Assembly: GCA_024698925.1 (NCBI GenBank)
Contig: JAILQO010000086.1
Coordinates: 1-39,511, forward strand
Source: Bacteroidaceae bacterium
GTDB taxonomy: Bacteria; Bacteroidota; Bacteroidia; Bacteroidales; Bacteroidaceae
Length of the DNA stretch: 39,511 nucleotides
Direction: 5' to 3'
A program made the translations under genes and the position numbers. Positions 32,898-39,511 of the stretch are shown here, in pieces (positions within the stretch are counted from its first letter, which is position 1; every line of letters starts with the position of its first letter). The notes beneath the pieces were generated by a model. That model saw only the letters and a list, made by a program, of their open reading frames with translations. It had not been told where the DNA came from and ran no database searches.

Positions 32898-35405
32898 GTG
32901 AATATTTCTTATAAATGGCTTCGTGAGTACGTCGATACAGACCTGTCGGCTCAGGAGGTAGCAGCAGCGCTCACCTCGGGTGGTCTGGAGGTGGATGGCG
33001 TAGAAGAAGTTCAAACCATCAAGGGTGGCCTGAAAGGCCTCGTCGTTGGTGAGGTCCTCACCTGTGAGCCCCATCCCAATAGTGACCACATGCATGTCTG
33101 CACGGTGAATGTCGGAGGCGCTGACGTGGAACAAATCGTCTGTGGCGCACCCAACGTAGCTGCTGGTCAGAAGGTGATTGTGGCTACGCTCGGAACCAAG
33201 CTCTATGACGGCGACCAGGAGTTTGTCATCAAGAAAAGCAAGCTGCGCGGCATCGAGAGCAACGGCATGATCTGTGCTGAGGACGAGATCGGTATCGGCA
33301 CCAGCCACGATGGTATTATCGTGCTGCCTGCTGACGCTGTCGTTGGCACACCCGCTGCTGAGTACTACGGCCTCGAGAGCGACTACCTCATTGAAGTCGA
33401 TATCACGGCCAACCGCGCTGATGCATGCTCCCACTATGGTGTGGCACGCGACTTGTATGCCTGGTTGGTACAGAACGGCTACAAGACAGCCTTGCATCGT
33501 CCTTCCGTGGATGATTTCAAGGTGGATAATTACGATTTGGAAATCCCCATTCGCGTGGAGAATGCCGAGGCATGTCCTCGCTATGCAGCCGTCACCATCA
33601 CGGATTGCGAGGTGAAGGAGAGCCCGCAGTGGCTGAAAGATCACCTCACGACCATTGGCCTGCGCCCCATCAATAATATCGTTGATATTACCAATTATAT
33701 CATGATGGCCTTCGGTCAGCCGCTTCACTGCTTCGATGCCGACATGATTACCGGCAAGGAAGTCATCGTGAAGACGATGCCTGAGGGTACTCCTTTCCAG
33801 ACCTTGGACGGCGTGGAGCACAAATTGAGCGACCACGACCTGATGATCTGCAACGCCGAGGAGCCCATGTGTATTGGTGGTGTTTACGGTGGAAAGGGTA
33901 GTGGTACCTACGAGACTACGAAGAACGTACTCTTGGAGAGCGCTTACTTCAATCCCACATGGATCCGTAAGAGCGCCCGTCGCCACGGTTTGCAGACGGA
34001 TGCCAGCTTCCGCTTCGAACGCGGCATCGATCCCAATGGACAGATTTACGCTTTGAAACTGGCTGCTAAGATGTGTCAGGAGTTGGCAGGCGGTAAGGTC
34101 AGCATGGAAATCGTCGATGTCTATCCGCAGCCGATGAGTGACTTCCCTGTCGATCTCAAGTACGACTATGTGGACCGTCTCATCGGACAGCACATTCCTG
34201 CAGAGACCGTCAAGAGCATCGTCACCTCGCTGGAGATGAAGATTCAGAGCGAGAATGCCGAGGGCCTGCAGCTCTTGGTTCCTGCCTATCGCGTCGATGT
34301 GCAGCGTCCTTGCGACGTGGTTGAAGATATCCTCCGCATCTACGGATACAACAATATCGAGATTCCGTCGAGCATCAACAGCGCCCTCTCCGTCAAAGGA
34401 GAACCTGACAAGAGCTATAAACTACAAAATATTGTTTCCGAGCAACTTGTCGGTTCTGGCTTCAACGAAATCTTGAACAACTCGCTGACCAAATCTGCGT
34501 ACTATGAGGGTGTCAACGCCTACAAGGCAGAGAATTGTGTCCGCTTGCTGAATCCGCTGTCGCAGGATCTGAATGTGCTGCGTCAGTCGCTCCTCTTCGG
34601 AGGCTTGGAGAGCATTAGCCGCAACGTGAACCGTCGTCGTGGCGACCTGCAGTTCTTTGAGTTCGGCAACTGCTATTACTTCCATGCCGAGAAGAAGTGT
34701 GCAGATATCATCCCTGGCGTCAGCTCCAGTCGTGATCCAGAGGTTATCAAGCACGTACTTGATGCCTATAGCGAGGATTATCATCTGGGTATTTGGATGA
34801 CAGGTAAGCGCGTGAGTGGCTCTTGGGCCCATGCCGACGAGGAACAGTCGTTCTATGCGCTGAAGGCACAGGTGATGAATATCTTCCAGCGTCTGGGTGT
34901 TCCCTTCGGAGCTATTGTCTTCAAGGATGGCACTAACGATATCTTCTCCAAGAGCATCCTCATCGAGAATCGTGGTGGCAAGGTTCTGGCTCAGCTAGGC
35001 ATCGTAGCTAAGCGTCTGCAGGTAGCCTTTGATATTCCTACGGAGGTATATTTCGCCGATATCGCTTGGCAGCAGGTGATGCGACTCATCCGTAAGGAGA
35101 AGGTCAGCTTCACGGATCTGCCTAAGTTCCCCGCTGTCAGTCGCGACCTGGCTTTGCTCGTTGACAAGACTGTTGATTTCGCACAGATCGAAGCTATCGC
35201 CTATCAGAGCGAGCGCAAGCTCCTGAAGGATGTCCGCCTCTTCGACGTCTATGAGGGCAAGAACCTGCCCGCTGGCAAGAAGTCCTATGCCGTCAACTTC
35301 ATCCTGCAGGACGAGACCAAGACGCTCAATGACAAGGCCATCGACGCCATCATGCAGAAACTGATCAATAACATCAAGAGTCAGTTAGGCGCGGAACTCC
35401 GTTAA
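32898..35405 (+). CDS. pheT: Phenylalanine-tRNA ligase beta subunit
   Basis: Charges tRNA-Phe together with PheS, which is not in the window. The 835 residues include the tRNA-binding EMAP-like domain (GLVVGEVLTCEPHPNSDHMHVC, about 50-75), B3/B4 domain (NNIVDITNYIMMAFGQPLHCFDAD), B5 and the C-terminal ferredoxin-fold anticodon-binding domain (FPAVSRDLALLVD, then KSYAVNFILQDETKTL). The start is GTG (32898), with no ATG at the conserved N-terminus MNISYKWLREYV. GTG may tune expression relative to the alpha subunit. Confidence 0.96.
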   Translation: MNISYKWLREYVDTDLSAQEVAAALTSGGLEVDGVEEVQTIKGGLKGLVVGEVLTCEPHPNSDHMHVCTVNVGGADVEQIVCGAPNVAAGQKVIVATLGTKLYDGDQEFVIKKSKLRGIESNGMICAEDEIGIGTSHDGIIVLPADAVVGTPAAEYYGLESDYLIEVDITANRADACSHYGVARDLYAWLVQNGYKTALHRPSVDDFKVDNYDLEIPIRVENAEACPRYAAVTITDCEVKESPQWLKDHLTTIGLRPINNIVDITNYIMMAFGQPLHCFDADMITGKEVIVKTMPEGTPFQTLDGVEHKLSDHDLMICNAEEPMCIGGVYGGKGSGTYETTKNVLLESAYFNPTWIRKSARRHGLQTDASFRFERGIDPNGQIYALKLAAKMCQELAGGKVSMEIVDVYPQPMSDFPVDLKYDYVDRLIGQHIPAETVKSIVTSLEMKIQSENAEGLQLLVPAYRVDVQRPCDVVEDILRIYGYNNIEIPSSINSALSVKGEPDKSYKLQNIVSEQLVGSGFNEILNNSLTKSAYYEGVNAYKAENCVRLLNPLSQDLNVLRQSLLFGGLESISRNVNRRRGDLQFFEFGNCYYFHAEKKCADIIPGVSSSRDPEVIKHVLDAYSEDYHLGIWMTGKRVSGSWAHADEEQSFYALKAQVMNIFQRLGVPFGAIVFKDGTNDIFSKSILIENRGGKVLAQLGIVAKRLQVAFDIPTEVYFADIAWQQVMRLIRKEKVSFTDLPKFPAVSRDLALLVDKTVDFAQIEAIAYQSERKLLKDVRLFDVYEGKNLPAGKKSYAVNFILQDETKTLNDKAIDAIMQKLINNIKSQLGAELR

Positions 35406-35435
35406 TTTCACAATTTCACGATTTCACAATTTCAC
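35404..35435 (+). repeat. Octamer tandem array AATTTCAC
   Basis: Four 8-bp units (AATTTCAC, AATTTCAC, GATTTCAC, AATTTCAC) fill the gap between pheT and the next gene. Confidence 0.85.
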
Positions 35436-35445
35436 GTTCCTAATA

Positions 35446-35835
35446 ATGACAGAGAATGAATTAAAAGAAAGGTTCAAAGAGTTCTCTAAGCGGATTATCC
35501 ATTTGGTCGACAATTTGCCTCATTCTAATTCTGCAAATGCAATAGGAAAACAAATTGTGAGATCAGGAACTTCACCAGGGGCCAACTACCGAGCAGCTTG
35601 TATTGGAAAATCTGAAAAAGATTTTCTCAATAAACTGAAAATGGTCGAAGAAGAATTGGATGAGACTACGTATTGGTTAGAACTGATTATGGACGTTGAG
35701 ATGTTGCCAAAAGTACGTGTGGAACCTTTATATAATGAAAGTAAGGAACTATATCGTATTATTGTCAGCTCTATTATTTCTACCCGCGAATATCTTTCAA
35801 AGAAAGAAAGTAAATCGTCAAAAATTAAATCGTAA
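35446..35835 (+). CDS. Four-helix-bundle protein (23S rRNA intervening-sequence protein family)
   Basis: A 129-residue all-helical protein with the family pattern ELKERFKEFSKRIIHLVDNLP, IGKQIVRSGTSPGANYRAA (residues of about 35-53) and a C-terminal EEELDETTYWLELI. Members were first found within rRNA intervening sequences, later as free-standing genes of unknown role; some bind diversity-generating reverse transcriptases. Here it stands alone between pheT and yebC, flanked on both sides by 8-bp repeat arrays. The last residues (SSKIKS) are encoded by the repeat, so the C-terminus is probably repeat-derived. AT-rich compared with its neighbours; looks inserted. Confidence 0.88.
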   Translation: MTENELKERFKEFSKRIIHLVDNLPHSNSANAIGKQIVRSGTSPGANYRAACIGKSEKDFLNKLKMVEEELDETTYWLELIMDVEMLPKVRVEPLYNESKELYRIIVSSIISTREYLSKKESKSSKIKS

Positions 35836-35866
35836 AATCGTAAAATATTTAAATCGTCAAATCAAC
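35812..35866 (+). repeat. AAATCGTCAA/AAATCGTAAA repeat array
   Basis: Short units AAATCGTCAA, TAAATCGTAA and AAATCGTAAA run from inside the 3' end of the four-helix-bundle gene to just before the yebC ATG. Confidence 0.75.
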
Positions 35867-35868
35867 CT

Positions 35869-36597
35869 ATGGGAAGAGCATTTGAATACCGTAAGGCCGC
35901 TAAGCTGAAGCGCTGGGGCCACATGGCAAAGACTTTCACCAAGCTGGGCAAGCAAATCGCTATCGCCGTGAAGGCTGGCGGCCCAGATCCCGACATGAAC
36001 CCCACGCTGCGTGGTATTATCGCCACCTGTAAGCGTGAGAACATGCCGAAGGACAACATCGATCGCGCCATCAAGAATGCGATGGGTAAGGATCAGAGTG
36101 ACTACAAAGGAATGACCTACGAGGGGTATGGCCCCCACGGCGTTGCTGTCTTTGTGGACACCCTGACGGATAATCCCACACGTACTGTGGCCGATGTGCG
36201 TTCCGTCTTCAACAAGTTCGGAGGCAACCTCGGTACGATGGGTAGCCTGGCATTCCTTTTCGACCATAAGTGCGTGTTCACCTTCAAGAAGAAGGACGGC
36301 ATTGATATGGACGATCTGATTCTGGACCTCATTGACTACGGCGTGGAAGATGAGTATGATGAGGACGAGGAGGAAGGTACGCTGACCATCTATGGCGACC
36401 CCAAGAGCTATGGCGCCATCCAGAAGCATCTGGAGGAGCAGGGCTTCGAGGACGTCGGTGGTGAGTTCACTTACATCCCCAACGATTTGAAGGACGTCAC
36501 TCCCGAACAGCGTGAGAGCATCGACAAGATGGTAGAGCGCCTTGAGGAGTTTGATGACGTACAGACCGTCTATACAAACATGAAGCCCGAGGAATAA
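35869..36597 (+). CDS. yebC: YebC/PmpR-family protein
   Basis: Conserved 242-residue protein of the TACO1/YebC family; in bacteria described both as a DNA-binding regulator and, more recently, as a translation factor helping ribosomes at proline stretches. It begins MGRAFEYRKAAKLKRWGHMAKTF (family usually MAGHSKWxxIxxxK) and has NPTLRGIIATCKRENMPKDNIDRAI, YEGYGPHGVAVFVDTLTDNPTRT and a C-terminal DDVQTVYTNM. Acidic region DEYDEDEEEG near residue 163. The Bacteroidota N-terminus with GRAFEYRKAAK is expected. The terminator overlaps its stop codon. Confidence 0.95.
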   Translation: MGRAFEYRKAAKLKRWGHMAKTFTKLGKQIAIAVKAGGPDPDMNPTLRGIIATCKRENMPKDNIDRAIKNAMGKDQSDYKGMTYEGYGPHGVAVFVDTLTDNPTRTVADVRSVFNKFGGNLGTMGSLAFLFDHKCVFTFKKKDGIDMDDLILDLIDYGVEDEYDEDEEEGTLTIYGDPKSYGAIQKHLEEQGFEDVGGEFTYIPNDLKDVTPEQRESIDKMVERLEEFDDVQTVYTNMKPEE

Positions 36598-36611
36598 CCC
36601 CGGGCTTTTTT
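36583..36611 (+). terminator. Terminator overlapping the yebC stop codon
   Basis: AAGCCCG (36583-36589) pairs with CGGGCTT (36601-36607) followed by a T run; the TAA stop lies in the loop side. It separates yebC from rlmD. Confidence 0.75.
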
Positions 36612-36630
36612 ATCAACAGGAACAACGACT

Positions 36631-38082
36631 ATGGCCAGAAAGAAGAAGCCCTTACCTTTGTTGGAGAATGTGACCATCCAGGCTATTGCCGCGGAAGGCA
36701 AATCGTTGGTGCGCATTGACGACCTCGTCGTCTTTGTGCCCTTTGCCATCCCTGGCGATGTGGTGGATCTGCAGGTGACGCGCAAAAAACACAGTTATGC
36801 CGAAGCGGAGGTGGTACGGATGGTGACCCCGTCAAAGGATCGCATTCAGCCCTTTTGTCCTCATTTCGGTGTCTGTGGTGGTTGCAAATGGCAGATGTTA
36901 CCCTACGAGCTGCAACTGCAGGCCAAGCAGCAGCAGGTCATGGATGCACTGACGCGCATCGGTAAGGTCGAATTGCCCCCCTGCACGCCCATCCTTGGTT
37001 CGCGTAAGACGCAGGAGTATCGCAACAAGTTGGAATTCGGATTCTGCAATCGTCGTTGGCTCACGAAACAACAGATTATATCGGGCGAGCAGTTTGAGCG
37101 GCAGGAGAGTGTCGGCTATCATGCCAATGGCACTTTCGACAAGATACTGCCCATCGAGGAGTGTCATCTGATGGATTCCATCAATGATCGCCTGCGCCTG
37201 GCGATTCGTGATTACGCTTATGCGCACGACCTTACATTCTTTGCGCCTCGCGAACATACAGGTCTCCTGCGTGGCATGATGATTCGCCTGAGCAATACGG
37301 GTGGGTTGATGCTCCTCATTCAGTTCTGTATCACGACGCCCGAAGAGCAACGTCAGGCCGAGGACCTCTTGCAATATATTGCCGACACCTTCCCCGAAAT
37401 CACATCGCTGCTATACGTCAATAATCAGAAGTACAACGATACTTTCGGCGACCTGCCCGTCGTCGTTTTCAAGGGCGATGATCATGTGTTCCTGCAGATG
37501 GAGGACTTGCGCTTCAAAGTCGGCCCCAAGAGTTTCTATCAGACCAATACCGAGCAGGCCTACGAGCTCTATAAAGTAGCTCGTGAGTTCGCCTTCAATA
37601 ATTATCCATTATCCATTATCCATTCTCCATTACAGAAGCCTTTGGTCTATGACCTCTATACCGGAACAGGAACGATTGCCAATTTCGTGGCACGTGGCGC
37701 GCGCGAGGTCATTGGTATCGAATATGTGCCAGAGGCCATCGAGGATGCCAAGGTCAATAGCGAGATTAACGGTATCACCAATACCAAGTTCTATGCTGGC
37801 GACATGAAGGTTATTCTCACGGAGGAATTCATTACCGTTCACGGACGGCCGGATATTATCATCACCGATCCTCCACGAGCAGGCATGCACGCCGATGTGG
37901 TCAACGTCATCCTCAAGGCGGCTCCACAACGTATCGTCTATGTAAGCTGTAATCCTGCTACACAAGCGCGTGACCTTGCGCTGTTGGATACAGACTACAA
38001 GGTCACGCGAATTCAGCCGGTTGATATGTTCCCGCATACGCAGCACGTGGAGAATGTGGTGCTGCTGGAGCGGCGAGTATGA
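36631..38082 (+). CDS. rlmD: 23S rRNA (uracil-5-)-methyltransferase, RlmD/RumA type
   Basis: SAM-dependent m5U methyltransferase. Residues 1-60 form a TRAM RNA-binding domain; the iron-sulfur cysteines are in CPHFGVCGGCKWQ (about 76-88). The methyltransferase core has VYDLYTGTGTIANF (about 338-351), ITDPPRAGMHADV and the catalytic Cys in YVSCNPATQARDLAL. Just before the SAM motif the chain contains NNYPLSIIHSPLQKP, encoded by four heptamer repeats at 37601-37631, roughly ten residues more than I recall for relatives (FAGLTGxE-LVYDLY). The frame stays open, so the enzyme may still work. The stop is 3 nt from the convergent zinc-ribbon gene. Confidence 0.93.
   Translation: MARKKKPLPLLENVTIQAIAAEGKSLVRIDDLVVFVPFAIPGDVVDLQVTRKKHSYAEAEVVRMVTPSKDRIQPFCPHFGVCGGCKWQMLPYELQLQAKQQQVMDALTRIGKVELPPCTPILGSRKTQEYRNKLEFGFCNRRWLTKQQIISGEQFERQESVGYHANGTFDKILPIEECHLMDSINDRLRLAIRDYAYAHDLTFFAPREHTGLLRGMMIRLSNTGGLMLLIQFCITTPEEQRQAEDLLQYIADTFPEITSLLYVNNQKYNDTFGDLPVVVFKGDDHVFLQMEDLRFKVGPKSFYQTNTEQAYELYKVAREFAFNNYPLSIIHSPLQKPLVYDLYTGTGTIANFVARGAREVIGIEYVPEAIEDAKVNSEINGITNTKFYAGDMKVILTEEFITVHGRPDIIITDPPRAGMHADVVNVILKAAPQRIVYVSCNPATQARDLALLDTDYKVTRIQPVDMFPHTQHVENVVLLERRV
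37601..37631 (+). repeat. Heptamer repeat ATTATCC/ATTCTCC inside rlmD
   Basis: Three ATTATCC units and one ATTCTCC plus ATT in tandem, in frame, encoding YPLSIIHSPL. It is the same unit as the intergenic array at 5500-5573. Confidence 0.85.
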
Positions 38083-38085
38083 TGT

Positions 38086-38979
38086 TTAATTCTGTTTTAC
38101 GGCAAAGGGCGCAAAGATGGCCAGCGAGTCGCGCTGTGCAGCGGCGATAGAGTCTCTGCGTGCCTTGATGGCCAGTTTCTCTGCGATATCACGAGCGGCA
38201 TAGGCATCTGTGACATACTCACCGGTGTCGTGCTGCTCGATGTATTTCGTATAGGACGCTACCGTATTGTCATTGACAGCTTGTACCCAGTCCAGGGAGT
38301 CGATACGGTGCAGGGCCGCTTGACGGCGTAGTGAGGTAGGGTAGGTGTTGAGGAATTCCTGTAGGGCATTGACATCCATGCTACGAGCCACTTCGCGCCA
38401 CTTTTTCTCCTCTTTCTCCAATGCCTGCAGGCGAGCGCGCACCTCTCCAATGTGAGCACTCTTGGGATAGCGTGTGATAAAGTCTTCGAAATTCTGGATA
38501 TCGTTGCATTTCTCCAGCAGGGCATATTCCTTTTCCTCCAGCTCGACACCGCTGGTGTACTTGCTCCAAAAGATGAAACCGACGGCGGCTGACAGCGCGA
38601 TAACCATCACGACCACATACCAGGGCACTCCACCACCTTTCTTCTTGTCCTTGTCTGCATCCTGCGATGAGATCTGTTTGCTACTGCTATGTTCAGGGAC
38701 ATTGATCTTTGCAGGTTCTTCTGGTGCCTTGGCCTCGCTCTCCTCATAATCCGTCGTTGGCCTCGGCTCTGGCTCATGAGTCTTAGCCGGAACCTCTTCT
38801 GCGTGTTGGACAACAAAATGCGCGTGGCACGTTGGACACTCCTTGGCGCTCATGAGTAAGTAAGAATTACAAACTGGGCAGCGCTTGATGTTACCTGCAA
38901 TAGCAACACCACACTCTGGGCACGAAGGTGCTTTTGACGACACCTGATGGCCACATTCAGGACATGTAATCAGACTCAT
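38086..38979 (-). CDS. Zinc-ribbon membrane protein with C-terminal helical repeats
   Basis: A 297-residue protein starting with four CxxC knuckles (CPECG, CPECG, CPVC, CPTC at residues 6-55), i.e. two tandem double-Cys zinc ribbons. A Glu/Lys/Pro-rich linker follows, then one membrane segment VPWYVVVMVIALSAAVGFIFW (about residues 119-139). The rest is helical, with repeated units of the kind FITRYPKSAHIGEVRARLQALE, FLNTYPTSLRRQAALHRI and YIEQHDTGEYVTDAYAARDI, resembling TPR-like repeats of BamD-type proteins. The layout suggests a cytoplasmic zinc ribbon with a helical domain across the membrane. Function unknown. A full promoter lies upstream (39009-39041). Confidence 0.85.
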   Translation of the reverse strand: MSLITCPECGHQVSSKAPSCPECGVAIAGNIKRCPVCNSYLLMSAKECPTCHAHFVVQHAEEVPAKTHEPEPRPTTDYEESEAKAPEEPAKINVPEHSSSKQISSQDADKDKKKGGGVPWYVVVMVIALSAAVGFIFWSKYTSGVELEEKEYALLEKCNDIQNFEDFITRYPKSAHIGEVRARLQALEKEEKKWREVARSMDVNALQEFLNTYPTSLRRQAALHRIDSLDWVQAVNDNTVASYTKYIEQHDTGEYVTDAYAARDIAEKLAIKARRDSIAAAQRDSLAIFAPFAVKQN

Positions 38980-39008
38980 TTTCTCTTTTCTTATTTCTTA
39001 TTCCGCTG

Positions 39009-39041
39009 CAAAGATACATGTTTTCTTTGTCTCCGAGCAAA
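39009..39041 (-). promoter_or_regulatory. Promoter of the zinc-ribbon gene
   Basis: Minus-strand TTTG (39038-39041), 21 nt spacer, TATCTTTG (39009-39016). Confidence 0.7.
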
Positions 39042-39056
39042 AAAATGAGGAAAAAG

Positions 39057-39087
39057 TTTGCAATATCGTGAATAATGGCTACCTTTG
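39057..39087 (+). promoter_or_regulatory. tRNA-Ala promoter
   Basis: TTTG (39057-39060), 19 nt spacer, TACCTTTG (39080-39087), 19 nt before the tRNA 5' end. Confidence 0.75.
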
Positions 39088-39106
39088 CAGCGTTTTTGAA
39101 ACATCT

Positions 39107-39180
39107 GGGGCATTAGCTCATCTGGCTAGAGCGTTTGACTGGCAGTCAAGAGGTGGCGAGTTCGAGTCTCGCATGCTCCA
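39107..39180 (+). tRNA. tRNA-Ala (anticodon GGC)
   Basis: GGGGCAT (39107-39113) pairs with ATGCTCC (39173-39179), including the G3:U70 pair that marks alanine tRNAs. The D-arm reads AGCTCATCTGGCTAGAGC, the anticodon loop CTGGCAG gives GGC (decoding GCC), and the T-loop is GTTCGAGTC. No CCA is encoded (A then CAA). Confidence 0.95.
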
Positions 39181-39195
39181 CAAAACAAAAAACAG

Positions 39196-39220
39196 AACCC
39201 GCTGATATCCAGCGGGTTTC
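39196..39220 (+). terminator. Terminator after tRNA-Ala
   Basis: AACCCGCTG (39196-39204) and CAGCGGGTT (39210-39218) form a perfect 9-bp stem with a pyrimidine-rich tail. Confidence 0.75.
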
Positions 39221-39235
39221 TTCTCTCTTTCATGC

Positions 39236-39259
39236 AGAGGTTCCGTTAGAGGTTCCGTT
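39236..39259 (+). repeat. Exact 12-bp tandem duplication
   Basis: AGAGGTTCCGTT occurs twice in direct succession, 16 nt after the tRNA-Ala terminator and 4 nt before the truncated cyclophilin-like gene. Confidence 0.85.
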
Positions 39260-39263
39260 TTTA

Positions 39264-39326
39264 TTATGATTTGTCATATAGGCGAACGATAATGTCGCCA
39301 AGTGTGGTTTGAATCTTAATTTTCAT
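39264..39326 (-). pseudogene. Truncated start of a cyclophilin-type peptidylprolyl isomerase gene
   Basis: Leftward from an ATG at 39326 twenty codons encode IQTTLGDIIVRLYD flanked by short ends, then a TAA. This matches the first strand of cyclophilin-type isomerases (pattern TxxGDIxVxLYD, normally followed by xxPxTxxNF), which go on for another 120 or more residues. The rest is absent; the frame runs straight into the 12-bp duplication and tRNA terminator. A -7 element (TATTTTTG, 39349-39356) lies upstream, as for a real gene. I infer a deletion remnant. Confidence 0.55.
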
Positions 39327-39348
39327 TAGAAATCAATATTTGAGAGTA

Positions 39349-39356
39349 CAAAAATA
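39349..39356 (-). promoter_or_regulatory. -7 element upstream of the cyclophilin remnant
   Basis: TATTTTTG on the minus strand, 22 nt before the ATG at 39326. Confidence 0.45.
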
Positions 39357-39358
39357 GC

Positions 39359-39382
39359 AAAAAGACCCGTTAAAAATGGGTC
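39359..39382 (-). terminator. Leftward terminator-like hairpin
   Basis: GACCCGT (39364-39370) pairs with ATGGGTC (39376-39382) and is followed by five T on the minus strand. No leftward gene is visible upstream of it, so it may be left over from a lost gene. Confidence 0.5.
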
Positions 39383-39441
39383 ACTTGCAAAACCCTGTGT
39401 TGAAAAATTAGTCTAATTGTTTATTTCTCGTCATTTGTTAG

Positions 39442-39449
39442 TACCTTTG
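39442..39449 (+). promoter_or_regulatory. -7 element TACCTTTG for the gene at the right edge
   Basis: TAnnTTTG match 18 nt before the ATG at 39468. Confidence 0.5.
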
Positions 39450-39467
39450 CACACAAAGAGTACTGGT

Positions 39468-39511
39468 ATGAACGAGAATCCCTATATGATGCTTGCAAAG
39501 GTCATCCTTCC
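39468..39511 (+). CDS. Start of a rightward gene, possibly an ISAon1-type transposase N-terminal protein (partial)
   Basis: Fourteen codons, MNENPYMMLAKVIL, are followed by the window edge. The start has a good -7 element. The N-terminus resembles, from memory, the small first protein of ISAon1-group insertion sequences in Bacteroidales (xNPYxxLAKxxLP). Too short to be sure; no terminal inverted repeat could be identified. Confidence 0.35.
   Translation, partial: MNENPYMMLAKVIL

Noticed and set aside
32886..34193. 435-codon leftward open frame opposite pheT
   Set aside because: It mirrors pheT codon bias and has no promoter or recognisable domain.

Overview
The window is a 39.5 kb chromosomal stretch from a member of the Bacteroidota, most likely Prevotella/Segatella-like (order Bacteroidales). 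Reasons: many genes are preceded by the Bacteroidetes -7 promoter element TAnnTTTG (three times with a TTTG 19-21 nt upstream), Shine-Dalgarno sequences are mostly absent, and gene types are typical of the group (type III glutamine synthetase, DUF4491, DUF4369/TlpA lipoproteins, long N-terminal extension on Rho, GH43 and carbohydrate esterases, RlmD of the Bacteroidales type). The species is inference; no rRNA is present.

Layout. 1-5.1 kb: start of a leftward small gene, then a complete type III restriction-modification pair (Mod, Res). 5.1-6.9 kb: accessory strip with a repeat-invaded small lipoprotein and a leftward, translationally coupled DUF3791-DUF3990-DUF3791 cassette whose DUF3990 gene carries an in-frame stop. 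6.9-13 kb: TlpA-like lipoprotein, convergent rho, then an ABC-F protein, a WbuC-type cupin and a lipid-anchored flavodoxin. 13-16.5 kb (leftward): tRNA-Thr(CGU), mltG and glnN. 16.6-22.7 kb: small plant-polysaccharide cluster with a CE12-type acetylesterase and a HAD phosphatase rightward, and a two-domain SGNH/sialate-type esterase plus GH43 protein leftward. 22.8-27.4 kb: serB, then a leftward pyrB-pyrI-glyA-lipoprotein-DUF4491 run. 27.5-31.1 kb: penicillin-binding protein 1A, convergent folK-like gene, and kdsB. 31.2-38.1 kb: dnaB, pheT, a four-helix-bundle protein, yebC and rlmD. 38.1-39.5 kb: leftward zinc-ribbon membrane protein, tRNA-Ala(GGC), then a scarred strip holding a 12-bp tandem duplication, the truncated start of a cyclophilin-type gene with its promoter, and the first codons of a rightward gene that may be a transposase.

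Most of the window is core metabolism. The parts that stand out are the interrupted DUF3990 cassette, the short-period repeat families (7-bp and 8-bp units and an inverted ATTCGTCATT family) that sit between genes and in two cases inside reading frames, the duplicated basic motif in Rho, and the gene debris next to tRNA-Ala. No CRISPR array, rRNA or complete mobile element is visible.
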